Positions 1 through 12,472 of a stretch of 64,000 bases of DNA are shown here, in pieces. The DNA is from Scalesia atractyloides (taxonomy: Eukaryota > Streptophyta > Magnoliopsida > Asterales > Asteraceae), in NCBI GenBank assembly GCA_947069175.1, contig CAMTDV010000030.1:95256411-95320410 (forward strand), given 5' to 3'. Each line of letters starts with the position of its first letter. Positions within the stretch are counted from its first letter, which is position 1. The notes beneath the pieces are model-generated. The model was not told where the DNA came from, searched no databases, and saw nothing but the letters and a program-made list of their open reading frames with translations. A program made the position numbers and the translations under genes.

Positions 1-2535
1 AATGGAAGAGCTTACGAGTTGACCCGGCTCTTTAGTCAACCCAGAAGTTGGCTCATAAAATAAGTATCTGGAAATTCTGTTTATTAGATGCTTGACGGGC
101 TGATAAGTTAAGTACCATTTTACAGAACAGGGTATATCAGCCAAATGTTCGTAACGAGACATCTTATATGGGCCCCACAAAACTGTATAAGTCTTTCTGA
201 AATGAATTACTACCAATTTTCATATATTAGGTTTTTGTTGTATTTGGTTGTTTGGTATACTCAATAAGCAAGAATTATTTCATTGCTGCTTGTTTTTCGG
301 ATACGATATTTGCCGTATTTACTAAGCAGGTATGAATGTTGGAATAGGAGTTAAGAGGGTAGTTAGACATGCGTTCTTTTAAAGTGATATTAAATATTCT
401 GATTCGGATAATTAGTTGTTATAAAATAGGCTGTAGAAAAAAAGTGTGTGCTTGTGCTTATGTTGTCTAAAGTTGTAAGCAATTTTGTGAAATGTGGTCT
501 CTTAAATTAGGTTAAACATCAGGGGTAAATAAGTAATTTTGTGTTATCCTTAGATTATTAGTTGTGCAGCTGGTGTGGAACCAGGACTAATCCACAAGGA
601 AAAGATTATTAAGATAAAGTTAAATCTCCCTATATGCTCCAACCGACAACAGTTGATCTTCATGGTCAATATTGGTATCTGAATAGCTATCATTTTCCAT
701 TTAGTTATTGAAAATGTTATTTGATTCTTGTGATTCAAAGTCGGTTGTCCGTTCTTCCTGATCTGCACTGTAATCATTCCTGTTCATACCCTGATCTGGT
801 TTGGGCATTCACTGCCTCGGTCCCGCGCCTTTCTAATGCCATATTGCCACCTTCCAGTTCTTTTTTAATCATTTTTATCTTCTTTTGATCATTTAATAGC
901 ATCCGGGTTGATAAGCAGTTTTGTTTGTACATTTTTTTGCTGGACATGGTACTACTGATCTTCTGTGAACACATATCCTTGTTTTAAACTTTGAATTTGC
1001 ACATTCAGTTTGAACAAATGTTGCCACATTTTCCCAATATCTGCATATACTCCAACTTAGATATGTTAACCAAGGGGGCGGGAGTGGGGTCGCGTCATCG
1101 GTGGTGGTGTGGCCAGTAAGTGGTGACCACAGTGATAGAATTTGATTCCTTTAATATGACGTGTGACAGTCTTGTCACGCAAATACATTACAAATTCAAT
1201 TTTTCTCGGATAGATTCCAAATCCTTTTAGCAGATTCCAATAACGAACCAATTCCTTTGATGATTCCAATTCCTCCAATAAAGTTTCATAAACCAAACAC
1301 CCTTAGTAACTTCCTCTTACGCATCATGATCTTCAACATATGCTTAATATTTATAAGCTTTTGGAGGCTACAAGCCTACAACTTAGCTTAAAATACAAAT
1401 TCATTACTTGGGTTCAAAACCCAACTTATTTTTTTTTAAATGCAACTTTTTTGATGAACACTTTGTTAGGTCAAAACTTTGTATAACTTTGATGTTGAAA
1501 AGTTTATAGAATACCGAGAAATTATCGTTACACGATTGGTTAGAGTATAAGTTTAGAAAACTACCTACCCATGACCTAGTGGTCTAGTGGTATAGTGTTT
1601 GTCCCTACAAAAGTGTATGGCTCTTTGTGGTTTCGTTTGTATACTTTTTCCTTTGACCCTTTGCGGTTCCCTTTTTGCAATTTCAGCTCTTACACTAAAT
1701 CTGTTACATTTATGCTATTAACTTTTTTATAAATCGATCAAAAACACCTTTGTTATTAAAAAAAGAAAAAAAAGAAAATACCCATCCCACACTTTTCTTT
1801 CTTTATCTTCGCTTGTTCCTGCGAAATGACCAGTTTATATAAAACCCAAAGTGACCCCTTAGCTAATGTTAACGTTATGAAATGACATAAAACCCAAAGT
1901 GACCCATTCATAACAAAGGGTCAATCATCATCCAAGTGTAACAAAAATGCCGCCGCGACAATACTACCCGACAATGTCAAGTGCGGTTCTTTTTGCCTTC
2001 CATATGTTTATAAAAATGGCACTTCTAGGGGTGTTTATTGAGAAAACTCCAGAATGGATCAAGACCAAATTAAGACTGAAAAATCTTATGTAACCAAGAA
2101 CCAAATTATTTAAACCGGTTCACTAGCGACTGTTCGGATTTAGAACTAATTCGGTCTCGAACCAGACCAAAAATGAATACAAATTTGGGATTTGTGTCGA
2201 ACCAGGCCTGACCCAAAATGAACACAAAGAAAGAGACACTAAGGCCCTCAATTTTGTTCATGTACCTTTGAGCATATGCGAAAATCTTGAAAGAACATTT
2301 TTAAATGAAGCATAACAAATCGACCACACGCCAAACAAGAAAAGAAGATGGAAGACGAAATAAGTCACCTTACATCTTTATTAGATTCATACAGGCCAAA
2401 AATATAAGAAAATAAATCTTGCTAAGAAAGATAGTACGATAAATATGGTGATAAGCCATGTACAGGTATCTCAACCAACCAATCTCGATAAATACGGTGA
2501 TAAGCTCATCTGCAAAAAAGGGGTGCTGGGACAAC
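1..2535. other. Gene-poor left edge, unclassified
   Basis: I see no convincing intact gene here. On the minus strand around 560-1010 there are short coding-like stretches broken by stops and frame changes. They could be a decayed gene or the edge of one outside the window, but I cannot name a family. Around 1068-1312 the ends read CCAAGGGGGCG and, on the other strand, CTAAGGGTGTTTGG, which resembles a small terminal-inverted-repeat element, although no clear target duplication is visible. An isolated tRNA A-box-like word (TGGTCTAGTGG) occurs near 1579 without a B box. Roughly 2340-2535 probably holds the 3' UTR of the neighbouring minus-strand gene. Confidence 0.4.
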
Positions 2536-5500
2536 CTATTGTAGCTTCTTGATTCCGGGAAAAGAGGGCAGAATTGCGATTAGAGCATCACCATATCCCA
2601 CAGGATCTGTTTACAATAACCAAACATGTAAGGTATAAAATTGTATACACAGTAACCAACTACATGTTGGGTAATGGACCAAAATGGGTAATTTCTTGTG
2701 TGGATCAGAAGGTTGGGTTAGGTTAAAAATATGGAAAACTACTTTATGTTATTGAATAAAATGACTTAAACGGGTAATGGATTAAATCTACACTTTGGCT
2801 GATTTTCAACCCCGTTTGAAACATTTGACTAGTTTTCATGTCTTTTGAAATTTACCCTTTGACCATAGTTATTGATAGCGAATAGCGAACAAAAGCGCAA
2901 CCTACCTATACGCTACGTAGCGACAACGATGAAATAGCGGGCACTTTTTTATGCTTAGCGACACACTAGGAGAAAATTTTGGAAATATTTTTATATGTAT
3001 ATTATATCAAAATAAGCTGTTTTATATGTATGCTTATCATAAGACCTAAATCCTGATATTTTATACCTATAAACCCACTATTTATATTAAAGAAGAAAAA
3101 AAAAACCTAAAATCCCCCTATTTGGCCGCTATGGAGGCGCCGAAATCAAATAATGACACATAAGCGCTACGCTACGCTATTCGCTATACCGCTATTAATA
3201 GCTATGCCTTTGACCCATCACAAATAAATCATAACCCGTATTGACCAATTCGTTAGAATATATTGTGCATACCACCATCCTCACGGAGTATCTTAATAAC
3301 TTCCCCAGCAATATCAGACTGAAAACAGAAGAAAAAAGAGTAAGGCGAAAATTAAACAATTAGTACGAGTTTTAATTTAATTAGATTGTTACTGAATTTT
3401 ATTTAGAGAATAATAACCTCAATGGGAAGCTCCCCACCAAGCTGCTCGATGTAACAAATAACTTGCCCTTCCTTCACCGTTTGTCTCTGTTAGAACATCC
3501 CAAGTATCCGTAAATAGGTTAGATTTTTTATTTTTTTCTTATATTCGATATAATTTTAATGGAAGATTAAATAATACAATTCCTAGCATATGTTTAAAGT
3601 GAAACAACTTCATTCTTAAGAGATTTGTAATAATTTTTAGAGCATTTCTAGCGTGTGAAGAAACATGCGGAAGTGATTACCTCTTTGCATGGTGGAGGTG
3701 CTCGTTTCCCCTTAATAGTTCGTGATCTTCGAAAGTACCCAACCTGCATTACACATAGGAAATTAAGTGGCATATATCGATAGAATATTTTTTAATTAAA
3801 TATTAAAAAAATCCAAATATTGTTTCGCACCATGGGAGATGGAATTACAGTCAACCCTTCATCTGCAGCCGTATCAAGAAACGTCTGAATCCCACCCGAA
3901 GTAGGTTCAACTTTGGTAATGGCTAGAGACGGTGACGATGCTGACCCGTTTTGTTCAGTTGACTCCACATTGGCAGTGACGACTGGGGCGGAAACTGGCG
4001 GTGGAGAACTTGTATTTTCTACCGTTAAGTTTCTCAGTACATGTAACCGAAATCCACCAAGCTAATAATAACAAATAAGGCAAAGAAGACATAAGAGTTA
4101 GTTCAGAGACATGGATTAACAATTCCAATGGAGATTATAGTCGGTTTCTACAGGTACTTACTTTCAATTCAAACTCTGCGATTGATGTTGTGTCACAAAT
4201 TTCTGTTAGAAGAGATTCCACCTGTGAATATGGTATAAACGTAACAAGTTAAAAACACACTTTGATATGAAGGGTGTTAAAAACACACTTTGATATGAAG
4301 GGTGTTCATAAACCATGGAAAAGCCCCAATGGAAGCAAGCCAGTAGCTTTGAGAATTGAGACCCAAACGGTTCAGCTATGGTGGTTTCGCGGTTTATATT
4401 AATCGGTTCGTTTACGGGTCACGATGTTTCACGGGATAATATCTTAGATTGTATAATTTGCAAAGTTGAATGCATGGGATAAAAAGTCTTCACGTATGAG
4501 GTTGCATGGCTGGCTGGTAGTTTGAAGACTAAATCACATGGGTTTACGTTTGAGGTTTTATTTAATAATATTAATTAGATGGACTTTGTAAAAGGGTTGA
4601 CCGAATTTTATGGTGATTTACGTTGGTGGTGCACGTTGGTAGAGATGGTCAGCAACTTTTACCGGTTCTTTAGGTTGATATATAGTATATTATTGATGTT
4701 GATATTTCCCACGTTTTGGTTTTTGTATGGCTATATAATGCCTTTATTTGTTCAATGAAGACGTACCCCATACTTTCATTCATAACAGTAGCTTTTCTTC
4801 ATTCGAAACATAAGCTTGGTTAACATAAGTTGTGTGTGTTGAGTGTGTTAGTGGGGCCTTAACCAACAGTTTAAAGGTTCGGTCTGAAACCTGTTATAAC
4901 CGAACCGGCCATTATATATATATATATATATATATATATTTTCACTTTTGGAGTATATAGTTACATATATGTATTATAAATTTATAACCATTAACCATAA
5001 TATTTTTTCATACAAACTAATGATATTGGAATAAATTTTTTTAGCTCAACTCTCAGAAGACAAAACCGAACCAGTAAACCGTCAAACCGGCCGACCCACC
5101 CAACTTGACGATTTGGTTTGTCATTCCCCGAAACCATTGTTAGCGGTTTGGCCCGAAAAATTTCGTGAAAACCAGTCTAACTGAACCACAAACACCCCAA
5201 ATCTTGCAAACATTTAGTATTAAAAATCTAGAAAACTGACCTCTGAAGCACTTGGAGTGAATTGGCTTGTGGATTCAGATGATCTTTCCACCTCGGAAGA
5301 GTCTTCTAACTCTGCACCTGCTGCTATATACCATACTTTCAAAACACGAATTTTGAATTTAAAAAAATTAAACCCTTAACCCTAAACACAATCGGATAAC
5401 TCACACCACATAAACAATTCATTCTCAATCAACACACTAACATTCACCATAATCGAAATTTCTTACATTGGGCATTCTTGGCAGACAAACACAGGCACCG

Positions 5501-5814
5501 ACTCGATCCTTTCGACAACACCAGCCGATCAAACCGCCTGGGGTTCTCAAACCTAACTCCATAACAATTCTGCTGCAAATTAGCTAATTCAATTCTATCA
5601 GGAGCTAACCTCAAGTTGTAAAGCTTCAAACTTGAAGCCCCAAAGCTACCTAGTAACAAACAAACAAACAAACAAACAAATGTAACATCAATTTCAAAAT
5701 CTTGTATCAAATTAAGCATAATTACGGCTGTAAAACCCTAGATATTTTTTTAATTGAACTCTAAGGGTCAAAACTGTATGTAGATACATGCATAGGGGAC
5801 TTACAGGCAGCCAT
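2536..5814 (-). CDS. BADC: Biotin attachment domain-containing protein (BADC), nine exons
   Basis: Exons on the minus strand: 5814-5805, 5649-5467, 5317-5241, 4221-4162, 4061-3831, 3743-3681, 3486-3418, 3318-3273 and 2606-2536. They join in phase to 810 nt (269 residues) with GT-AG introns. In plants, BADC proteins occupy BCCP positions in the plastid heteromeric acetyl-CoA carboxylase and restrain fatty-acid synthesis. The N-terminal half looks like a transit peptide plus linker. The C-terminal third (from about residue 190) is a biotinyl/lipoyl-like fold with VKEGQVICYIEQLGGELPIE, then IAGEVIKILREDG and PSFPGIKKLQ before the stop. The biotinylated AMK(L/M) turn of true BCCP is replaced by QLGG, so there is no lysine to biotinylate, which is the hallmark of BADC. 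I chose the ATG at 5814 because it joins exon 2 in frame as MAACSFGASS; longer upstream reading is possible. Exon 3 has a NAGNAG acceptor (5317 or 5320) that would add one residue. No frame damage is seen. The family is well supported; expression is unknown. Confidence 0.92.
2864..3206. mobile_element. hAT-type MITE in the last BADC intron
   Basis: A 343-bp non-coding element is flanked by the perfect 8-bp duplication CCTTTGAC (2856-2863 and 3207-3214). Its ends form imperfect inverted repeats: CATAGTTATTGATAGCG on the left against CATAGCTATTAATAGCG read from the right. The interior is rich in AATAGCG/CGCTATT words near both ends. An 8-bp duplication and a CA terminus fit hAT-derived MITEs. 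It lies entirely within intron 8 of the BADC gene and leaves both splice sites intact. Confidence 0.8.
4248..4303. repeat. 28-bp tandem duplication in BADC intron 3
   Basis: Two exact copies of a 28-bp unit (4248-4275 and 4276-4303) starting GTTAAAAACACACTTTG lie between exons 4 and 3. This is a recent local duplication that does not affect coding sequence. An (AT)n microsatellite lies in the same intron at about 4914-4938. Confidence 0.85.
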
Positions 5815-6284
5815 AGGGAGCGGTGAAAGGGCTGAGAATTGTGGTGTTTGTATTGAATGAAAATGAAATGAGGAAGAAGACGATATGATTACAGGTGGGA
5901 GTGTGTTTGTAGTGATTTTCTTTCCGTTACGTTCGAGGCCCATTATCTGTAATTGGGCCAATCTAGTTAGTTAGTTCAACGGTAGCTTCAGGTTTAGGGT
6001 TAGGCAGGAAAGTTTTGGGTTCAATTTCAATGTCAATGGTTTAGTTGGTTTAAACTTTGAAACAAATCACTGTATTTTTTTTTCTTTTTAATTAAATAAT
6101 ATTTTTATACATTTATTATCATATTTTCTCTTTTCTTCATTCACAACCCTCTTTAAATATTTTTTAAAGGGTGACTGTGTTTCCAATATATTCACAGATG
6201 AATGATAACATTTCTATATAGTTTCCCTTTCCTCCAGTCACAATCATTCCTTATAATAAAACTAATCCATCCATATAAATATAA

Positions 6285-6458
6285 GGGATAAATTGTGAAT
6301 GATCTAAGAGCATTCACGGTTCCTCTAAACATATGTGAGTGAGTTATTGTGATTATAAGGAACAATTGTAAGGGATCAATTGCGAATGATCTAAGAGCAT
6401 TCACGGTTCCTCTAAATATATGTGAGTGAGTTATTGTTATTATAAGGAACAGTTGTAA
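6285..6458. repeat. 87-bp tandem duplication within a decayed repeat
   Basis: Two adjacent units (6285-6371 and 6372-6458) share TCTAAGAGCATTCACGG and differ at a few positions. They sit in an AT-rich block (about 6060-6680) just upstream of the BADC gene. The block looks like a small non-coding element, but I could not assign its ends. Confidence 0.75.
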
Positions 6459-7635
6459 GTGGATGAGAGATAAAATATATGAGAATTTACTTTTTATATT
6501 GGAAATACTATTCACATTTATAATTTGTTTTTAAATATTTGTAGAGGTGGTTGTGAGTGGGGGAGAGAGAAAATGTAATTATAAAGTATAAAAAATATTA
6601 TTTAATTGAAAAGAAAGATAAAAAAATAATTTTTAGTGTCATTATATGGATATGGATAAAAAATCCAATTTATATGCTCTAAGACTACAAGGAGACATGA
6701 GGGTAACAAAGTCCCGCCGACCCACCCTGTCAGTCTGTCATCACATAGACTCCATGTAAATCATATGGGCTTCACATCACCAAAAAAGAAAAAAAACATG
6801 AGGTGATCAAGGGCAAGGGTATATAAACTATAAACATGCAACGTACGGTGAGAATTTTACTACTTTATCCTTTAACTTTTTTAGTTTACATGTTTAGTCG
6901 TTATACTTTAAATTGCTTAACATATATGTTTTATGTTTAACTCCTCTACTTTAATAAAGTATTTCCTCTATTAGTTAACTTTGCCTATATACATGTTTAG
7001 TCTCTCTACTTTAACTTTCCTAATATATATGTTAAGTCATTTTACTTAAAACTTTAATATATATGTTTAGTTCATCTACCTTTATTCCTTTTAATATTTC
7101 GCCTTTTAATGTTTTTTTTCTTGCTAACGTGACGACTCAAGAACAATGTTGTTACTAGTATTGGTATTATAGGAACCGATATTTTTTTACTTTTACTATT
7201 TCGTCTTTTAATGTTTTTTCAGCTACGTACGTTGACGATTCAATATTCTTTTGCCCATGGTTGATAAATGACAAACAATTCAAATATAATAAATGTTTCA
7301 CAAAACCAACACAAGTAGTCAAGATTTACTAAGTATCGGAAAACAAACTCTAATGCAAAACGAGACAATCATTCATCCGGGCGAAAGTTAAGAGCGTTTA
7401 GCCGTGCATGGAAGTCATCACAACTTCAATTATCATCAGGTTTTGGGCGAGATCGTTCAGTCATTCATTTTCTATACTTTAAACATTTGTCGGCCATCTT
7501 TTAATACAAACCTTAAAAATGCCCAGCTTCTTCATCAAATACAAGTTCGGCAGACTCGAAAACTGAAACGAGGCGTTTGCATCTTCAATAACCTTTTTTT
7601 ATCCCCAGCCTCAAATTAAAGAAACGAAACATAAC
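6459..7635. repeat. AT-rich decayed repeats, no gene
   Basis: About 6866-7095 contains four or five degenerate copies of a roughly 55-bp phrase built on ATGTTTAGTC and CTCTACTTTAA. The remainder is AT-rich with no coding signal that I recognise. Confidence 0.45.
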
Positions 7636-7639
7636 ATAA

Positions 7640-8060
7640 CAGGTCCCATATCTAGGGAATTAGTCAGTAACACTAACGGCGAGTGTCAGATGGTAAAGCC
7701 ATGGGAACAATTAATTATCCACAAAGTTTTTTCACACCAAAATTCTATCGATTTTGCTACACTTTCTTTACCTTCACACCTTTCTTTCCCTTTCGAACAA
7801 GTTTGCCGAGTGGATAAATTCGTTAAAATCTCTAGCAACACCTTGATCGAAAGCCGAGTTTTTGCCTTCTCCGGGGTACCTAACAACGTTAAAATCTCCA
7901 AAAACCACCCAAATGCCATTTTTACCCGAAATTTGTGTTTTAATCTCCTCCCATAAACACCTCTTATAAATACTACATTGTGGCGCATGAAATTCCAAGG
8001 CCTGGCCTTTTACCCAACCGGAGATCAACAGAAAATTACTATTTTTGACAACTGACGATT
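7640..8060 (-). pseudogene. LINE (L1-type) endonuclease-domain fragment
   Basis: Read on the minus strand, the translation carries WVVFGDFNVVR, the conserved exonuclease-endonuclease-phosphatase block of plant L1 LINE ORF2. It is preceded by an alternate of the usual CLWEEI segment and followed by ARDFNEFIHSANL. Further on, in another frame, SKIDRILV matches the LINE phrase before the endonuclease SDH motif. The reverse transcriptase is absent and the frame is broken more than once, so this is a dead 5'-part relic. Ends are approximate; no poly(A) tail or duplication was found. Confidence 0.7.
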
Positions 8061-8129
8061 TGACAAACAATAATAATTTTACTAACGTGAAAATATTAAA
8101 AAAGAAAAAATCTTGCCAAATCAAAATAA

Positions 8130-10661
8130 TAAAATATTTGGAAACTCAAAAAAGAGTACAAATTCTGATAAAATGAAAGACTTATTTAAATTATTAATAT
8201 TATTATTATTATTATTAATATTTAGCATTAAACTTTATATATTAAAAAAACAATCGAAGCATTAAAAAAGAAAGGGTGTACTATGCCCTTCCTGATGTGA
8301 CTAATAATAGAGTTCTGACTCTACTTATTAAAATAGTTTAACTACAATACTAATATCCTTTATTTTTAACATTATCTTCTTCACACCAACATTCTCTATA
8401 ACTGGAATGTAAATCGTAAAACAATTCTAATAAGCAACTTCTTACAATTTTCTTATTTTCCTTGTAATTATGGTGCAACTAACAATCTTTGGGGGATCAA
8501 AACACATAAAACCCACCGGATGAAGGATCAAAATGTGCATGATCGACCGACAACCGAATTAACACCCCGACCAAATGAAACTTGTGGCAAAAACATTGCG
8601 GAGTCGCGTTACAAATTGTTCACAACACATGGCACAAAGTTTTATTTTATTGATTACACTATTTTACAAAACAAAGGAGTACAAGCAATTGTTTTTGTAT
8701 TTAAAAGCAATCTAAAGCCCAAATCTATTCCAATGTGAAACATGCTTGAAATATCATCATGTATTAATACGTGAAACATATGTGAAAATAGACGGTCAAA
8801 AATAAAATTGGTAAGTGACATAGGTTTTGTAGCCAAGTATATGGCAAAAGTTTGTTATTGCAATACATTGTCCAGCTACGCGAGTTGATGAGTGAAAATA
8901 TATTTTTGTAGCCAAGTATATGGCGAAAAGTTTAGTATTGCAATTCATCGTGTTTGATAGTAAAAGTTTGTAACAAAAGTGTAATGCGGATGGCAATATG
9001 TATAAAACCAAGAAATTTGTGTTAGAAAAAAAATACATTGTACTTTGTTTCACCACACAAGTTCACACATAAAGACTTAGCATAGAAATCCATCAAAGAT
9101 TTTGAAAAAGTAATTTTAGAAATCTAATCAAGGATTCAGAAATCAGAATAGTACTTTGAGGATCCAACAAGGATCTAACTATTTGCATAGAAAGATCCAA
9201 CAAGGATTCGAGATTGTACTTTGTTTTACACACATGTTTGAAAACGGTTAGCACATGTGCTATAACATAGTATGTGAGAAAAATGGTTAGCACATATGAA
9301 TCACCCCAAAACGTTTTGAAAATGGAAAGTGGGGACTATGTACTCACATTAACCGTCAATGATGTGTTTACATGTGTTTGTAAAGCTCAAGTGTTTCCTA
9401 ATAATTCAGATAATTGTATAGTTAGTGTATATTTGTGGTGTTAATAGAAGATAGGATAGAATGTGGTTTACAACAAAACGAGCAAATGATCTCATGTAAT
9501 ATGGTTTGTTAAGCCTTACATTTTGATTGGAAAGTGTTTTGACCCGTTACGACTTGTTAAAATTATTTACGTCGTTTTAACGGGTTCTATGCGTAAATAC
9601 ATGTCCAGATGATTGAATGGGCCTTATGACGAGTCCGACATATCAAAATATGTTTCATGATGGTATATGACCAGTATTGATGTTGGATTATAGATCATAT
9701 ATGTATAAAACCATTTTATGCCAAAGGACATTTTTTACCTTTTTCAAATACATAATTGACTTGTCAATTGCCCATCAAACAAAATGAACAATAATCTCAG
9801 AGGATTATATCCTATATTATTGTGGTCACATAGTCAGGCTTGATCGGGTTTTAAGGTTGACCAAATGGGTCAGAATCGAAAGTAAAAGCATAAGTCAAAG
9901 TGTTTGACTTTCGACTAGGAATTGAGCGCTAAACTAAAAAAGACGAGCTAGACATGATAAAACAAGTCTTATGATGTTATATAAACTGTATAATGTCAAA
10001 ATTTATAATTTTGATACTTAAAGGTTCATTCGTCGGAAAATGCAAATTTTACGTTTTTACTTTTATTTTATAAATGTTTGACTCATCATTTCGCCTACTA
10101 AACGTGATGATCAGAGGGTGTAATCATAAGGGATGAACACCTTCATTATTAAGATCACGTAAGAAAGTTCAATTTGAACTTTGACTTGACCGAAGGTGGT
10201 CAGAAACGAAAGTCAAAGCAAAAGTCAACTTGCTTGACTTTTGGCTAATAACTAGCTAATAAAATGAAATAGACTAGGGAAAACACTTACCAGTGTTTAG
10301 GAGGAAAGATTAGAACTTAGAAAAGGAGGATTTAAGTCTAGAAGCAAGCTCCAAGAGTGATTTAAGAAGAGTAGAATGAAAGGTGTGAATGAAACACAAG
10401 AACTTGAGCCTATTTATACTAATTAAGGATCAAGGAGGTGTTGCCAAGTGTTAGCTGAGGTGTTTGGGTGTTGATTAGTATCCCAACATGTGTCTTAACC
10501 AGAATTAAGGTGACAAAAATCGTGCAAAGGTGTCCGCAAGGCCCTCTGATGCAGAAAATTTTGTTTTGTTGACAGTTTTGGCCCCTGAACTTGTCTTATC
10601 ATCTTTTTGACATTTATAACCCCTCTAACTTGTTATTTAAGTTATGTGAAGGTATTGAAGC
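8130..10661. repeat. Non-coding repeat-derived sequence
   Basis: No gene is supported. A short phrase containing TAGCCAAGTATATGGC occurs twice (about 8832 and 8911), and AGGATCCAACAAGGATCT-like words recur at 9130-9210. Two related blocks rich in GTCAAAG and TTGACTTT (about 9850-9930 and 10180-10260) resemble degraded LTR-retroelement DNA. I could not find element ends. Confidence 0.4.
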
Positions 10662-10666
10662 ATGTG

Positions 10667-12454
10667 TGTAACATCTCCAAAATTTTTATTTATAAAAAAT
10701 TTAAAATAAAGTATATAGAAACTTATACTATTAAACGGGTAGAGTACAAGCAAATTGAATGTTAGAAATATGAGGTGTTTAGACGAACCTAGGAACCGTT
10801 GAAAATTATAATAAAAAAAATACATTATAATTAATCTTACTTCGTTTTTAATGAAACTTAGGTCAAATTGTAGATAAAAATATGCTCGTTCTAATGATAT
10901 ATTCATTATTTTATAAAACGTCATATTTTAAAAGTTATAAACGATAAATGAGTTGAACTGCTTAATTAATTAAAATATATAATAAATAAATAATCAATTT
11001 AAAACATTTTACGGGCACCTCCATCAAAACTCTTAACATTCAATGAAACTATGTACGTGGAGGTTGAAACGTAGCCTCCAAGCTTTGAAACTTCAACCAT
11101 ATATATTGCTTCTTCCCAACTTTCTTTCTCTGCCCTTTCTCTTAGTTTCTTTCTTTAATAATAATCACCTCATAATAATAATAAGACACTGACCCGTTTA
11201 AAATGTTTTAACCCCTGATCATTAATTTGTTACCCTGCTCGATTTATTTAGGACCCACCAACGCATGTTAAGGCTCTGTCCGACTCAGTCGTTGGGGTTC
11301 TGTCTCGGGTTGTATGTGAGCAAGTACATAAATACAAACACGTAAAAGTTTTTATAATCTTTTTTAGAAAATTGAAGGGTTGAAGGTGGCAATATGAAAT
11401 GTTAAATGGTAAAAGCTAAAGCAAATAAAAAATTAGTAAAAAAAAAAAAGAAAAAGAACCTAAAAAAGGACCAACGGGCAACCGCCACTCAAAGAAACAT
11501 AAAAAAGGACCAATGGGCAGCCGAAAGGACCAATGGGCAAACGCCACTCAAAGAAACCTATGTGATCAATGGGCAGGCGCCACTCAGCTGCCTGCCATTG
11601 TTGATCACTCTTCTGATTGTATGGGCAAACGCCACTCAAAGAAACCTATGTGACCAATGGGAACATGAGTTATTATACTTAACACGAGTGCATTATATAT
11701 TTTATTAAGAGCCCAGGAGCTATGCCCAAGATTATACCAGGAGGTCTGTAGTTAGACCCTAAAATTATCAGGCGAGTACATTCTCTTTTTGTAAATCTTT
11801 TTGTGAGTCAAAATGTGTTCTCAAAACCTCAAATGTTTTAATTATGCTTAACAGTAATTGAGTATATGTATTCTACAATTACTGCCGATATGTTGGGATT
11901 TTGTATACATTGCTAGTCCACAGTCACGGGAATGTGACAGGAACCATTACTGTTGGGTGACAGGGCCCAAAGTAATATGACCCACAAGTCAGGATTGACA
12001 GTACTGATTGAGTAATTTTGTAGATATAAACATTGTAAACGCGGATGCTCTCAATAACTGTAAAGTATAATCACTTGTTTTGATAAAACTGAGATGAATT
12101 CGCAAGTATTTTTTGCTGATAGAATATTTTTAAAACGCGTTTCAGGTAACTCGCTGTAGAGATAATAAGAAGCCAGCTATGGAGCACTGAAGACTTAAAT
12201 AAAGTGGCTATGATTACCTGAATAAAAGAAGAAATTTATATTTTATTAATTGGGGTTTTTCCCTATAAAACATTTAAATAAAATATGGGTTTTAATCCAT
12301 TTGTTTAATATTAATTATTTGGTGTTTTATAAACTCTAAATTTATTTTCTAACTATGATCCTGTTGAAAGTTTTCCGCTGCCAAAATAAATAAAGACCGG
12401 TACCACTTACTGGTTCTCGGCTCCCGCTCCCGGGTGGGGTCGGGGGTTGTGACA
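10667..12454 (+). repeat. 5' LTR of the LARD-like element
   Basis: This 1788-bp LTR has TG...CA ends. It matches the right LTR except for an extra block of about 340 bp (roughly 11325-11667) made of repeats of ACGCCACTCAAAGAAAC and GACCAATGGG. A near-perfect inverted repeat lies at about 11563-11606. Confidence 0.88.
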
Positions 12455-12459
12455 GAAGA

Positions 12460-12472
12460 TGGTATCAGAGCC
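12460..12472 (+). promoter_or_regulatory. Primer-binding site (tRNA-iMet), LARD-like element
   Basis: TGGTATCAGAGCC begins 6 bases after the 5' LTR. It is complementary to the 3' end of initiator methionine tRNA, the usual plant LTR-element primer. Confidence 0.9.

Noticed and set aside
1579..1610. tRNA-Gly-like A-box as a SINE head
   Set aside because: No B-box at the expected distance and no target duplication.
11406..11708. Lys-rich 100-residue ORF in the LARD 5' LTR
   Set aside because: It covers a poly(A)/AAG-rich stretch and tandem repeats; it is absent from the other LTR.
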